58,081 nt of DNA, from positions 1-58,081 of the forward strand of contig BBBM01000017.1 in NCBI GenBank assembly GCA_001311565.1, written 5' to 3'. Position 1 is the first letter of the stretch. The number at the start of each line of letters is the position of its first letter. Source of the DNA: Desulfothermus okinawensis JCM 13304. Lineage in GTDB: Bacteria; Desulfobacterota; Desulfovibrionia; Desulfovibrionales; Desulfothermaceae. The position numbers were made by a program, and so were the translations under genes. Of this stretch, positions 56,770 to 58,081 are shown piece by piece. The notes beneath the pieces are model-generated. The model saw only the letters and a program-made list of their open reading frames with translations. It was not told where the DNA came from and did no database searches.

Positions 56770-57621
56770 ATGGAGCAGTCTATGGTAACCTTTACAGAAA
56801 ACGAACCTTTTTCTCCAATAAAATATCAATATGCAGTTGAAAAAAATCTTATATAAAGGGAAAAGTCCATATCAGGATATTATGGTTTTTGAGAGTCCGG
56901 ATTTTGGGAGGGTGCTTGTACTGGATAATATTGTGCAATTAACCGAAAGGGACGAATTCTTCTATCATGAAATGCTATCTCATATTGCCCTGCATACACA
57001 TCCAGAACCCCGGAAAGTAATAGTAATTGGAGGGGGCGACGGCGGCACCATGAGAGAAGTATTAAAGCATCCTTCAGTTAAAAAGGCGTACCTCGTAGAG
57101 ATAGACAAAAAGGTAGTTGACGTATCCAGGGAGTATTTACCATTTGTTTCATCTAAACTGGACGATCCAAGGGTTGAAATACATTATACAGATGGAGCTG
57201 AATTTATTAAATCAATAAACAACGTAGATGTTGTAATAGTAGACTCAACAGATGCAATAGGAATGGCAAGAACACTTTATAGCGAGGAATTTTTTTTAAA
57301 AATATTTACAGTTGTTTGTCTGAACATGGACTCTTTGTGACCCATAGCGAATCCCTTGGATTCCACAGGGAAATGACAATTGAAGTACAAAATACCCTAA
57401 AAAAAAATCTTTCCCATAGTTGACCTCTATTCATTTGCTATACCCACATATCCAGGTAACTGGTGGAGCTTTGCAATAGCGTCAAAAAAAATTTGATCCA
57501 CGGATCCCAAACAAAAAAAACAGTCCCTGCTACAAAATTATATGATAACGAAGTACACAAATGGGTCTTCCTTCCTAAAGGACTTTACTCAAGAATAATG
57601 AACCAGGAAGTTAAGTGGTAA
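56770..57621 (+). CDS. speE: spermidine synthase SpeE (frameshifted)
   Basis: Transfers an aminopropyl group from decarboxylated SAM to putrescine. It starts MEQSMVTFTENEPFSPIKYQ, then YQDIMVFESPDFGRVLVLD, VIGGGDGGTMREVLKHPSV, YLVEIDKKVVDVSREYLP and the catalytic Asp in VVIVDSTDAIG. The end (FPKGLYSRIMNQEVKW-like) is restored by removing bases from runs near 56839-56845, 57292-57299, 57401 and others. About 283 residues. The order decarboxylase-SpeE forms a polyamine operon. Confidence 0.93.
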
Positions 57622-57630
57622 AAAGAACAA

Positions 57631-57670
57631 ACCAGGTGGTTTAGGGCGATGTTTACCTACACCACCTGGT
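57631..57670 (+). terminator. hairpin after speE
   Basis: ACCAGGTGGT (57631-57640) and ACCACCTGGT (57661-57670) form a perfect 10-bp stem with a 20-base loop, 9 bases after the speE stop. The downstream sequence ATTTATAAAGTTTTC is only weakly U-rich. Confidence 0.6.
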
Positions 57671-58038
57671 ATTTATAAAGTTTTCATGAATAATTTTATA
57701 CAGGACTTTTACCTTTTTAGGTCTATTTTAGCCTAAATTATAAATAATATCAATTAGTTATCCAGATGTTTTTTTGTAAAACCCCACTCTTTATTTTATA
57801 CCCAAAGGCAGAGAGCATTTCAGCTTGGGTTGAAGTAGGTTCCTTTATTATCCTCACCGGTTTTCTTTTGCCAGAATGCCAGCAAAGACAACTGTGTCGT
57901 GTCCTCATGAATTCCATTATCTTGTCTGTACTTAAATCGGAAGCTCACCCCTACCAATTAGTATAACATATTGAATATTAATGAGAAAGTGGCGATTTTT
58001 AGGATTTTTATGTAGTCACTAATAGAGATATTTTTTAG
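57671..58038. other. intergenic stretch without a confident gene
   Basis: No open frame here has recognisable motifs or a ribosome binding site. A minus-strand frame at about 57740-57935 (containing PTSTQAEMLSAFGYKIKSGV) looks weakly coding and could be a degraded gene end, but it has no clear start. Confidence 0.4.
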
Positions 58039-58067
58039 TTGACATACATCAGATTATTATATATATA
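58039..58067 (+). promoter_or_regulatory. near-consensus sigma-70 promoter facing out of the window
   Basis: A perfect TTGACA (58039-58044) is followed after exactly 17 bases by TATATA (58062-58067). Transcription would start near 58074 and run off the right edge, so the next gene probably starts there. Confidence 0.65.
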
Positions 58068-58081
58068 AGTAGACATGCATG

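Noticed and set aside
57766-57966. Open frame starting MFFCKTPLFILYP as a gene
   Set aside because: No ribosome binding site, no motif and odd composition; the opposite strand looks slightly more coding but is also too weak to call.

Overview
The window comes from an anaerobic Gram-negative bacterium, most likely a member of the Desulfobacterota (former Deltaproteobacteria) or a close relative. It carries lipid A and LPS-transport genes (lpxC, lptE), a four-subunit Tat-exported membrane-bound [NiFe] uptake hydrogenase, a nickel ECF transporter of the K-M-L-Q-O type, and AT-rich housekeeping genes. The taxonomic guess is inference from gene content; no 16S gene is present.

Layout. (1) 62-9339, mostly minus strand: a Thr-Tyr-Gly-Thr tRNA cluster (the order seen upstream of tuf in many proteobacteria), then, read right to left, hydrogenase operon hybO-hybA-hybB-hybC-hybD, rpmE, prfA-prmC, and lpxC. 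(2) 9711-28423, plus strand: yceD-rpmF-plsX-fabH-fabG-acpP-fabF (fatty-acid block), a dCMP deaminase, ribD-ribE-ribBA-ribH-nusB (riboflavin block), leuS-lptE-holA-radC, lon-purQ-tadA and tRNA-Ser(CGA). (3) 28437-33735: a small secreted protein facing an anchored coiled-coil protein, maf-pgpA, a small membrane protein, and a UPF0210 plus double-ACT pair. (4) 33941-37596: nickel transporter nikK-cbiM-nikL-cbiQ-cbiO, which probably feeds the hydrogenase. (5) 37593-41008, minus strand: a hexapeptide acetyltransferase, an unknown protein, a CI-like S24 repressor, a zinc-finger/J-domain protein, a helix-hairpin-helix protein and an HNH nuclease. (6) 41111-45177: an AsmA-like protein coupled to a TPR-SpoIID protein. 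(7) 45257-53121: six or seven consecutive genes for exported proteins (SLH, TPR, FnIII, beta-helix, LPP20/FlgT-like), with a divergent DsbC-like isomerase at 53293. (8) 54128-57621: an acyl-CoA dehydrogenase, and divergently a PLP decarboxylase with spermidine synthase (polyamine synthesis). The last 460 bases hold no confident gene but a strong promoter facing out of the window.

The most important caveat is that most genes are interrupted by single-base frameshifts. The great majority fall in A or T runs of 6 to 9 and are repaired by removing one base; a smaller set are missing one base, usually in a short G or C run. Essential genes (prfA, leuS, acpP, fabG, rpmF, rpmE) are hit. I therefore treat the breaks as probable sequence errors and annotate each gene over its reconstructed full span. 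Transcriptional slippage is the alternative and is listed as a finding. Coordinates of starts and stops were read from the sequence; end points that depend on an uncertain run are flagged.

The best candidates for undescribed biology are the exported-protein operon at 45257-53121 and the repressor/J-domain/HhH/HNH module at 38074-41008.
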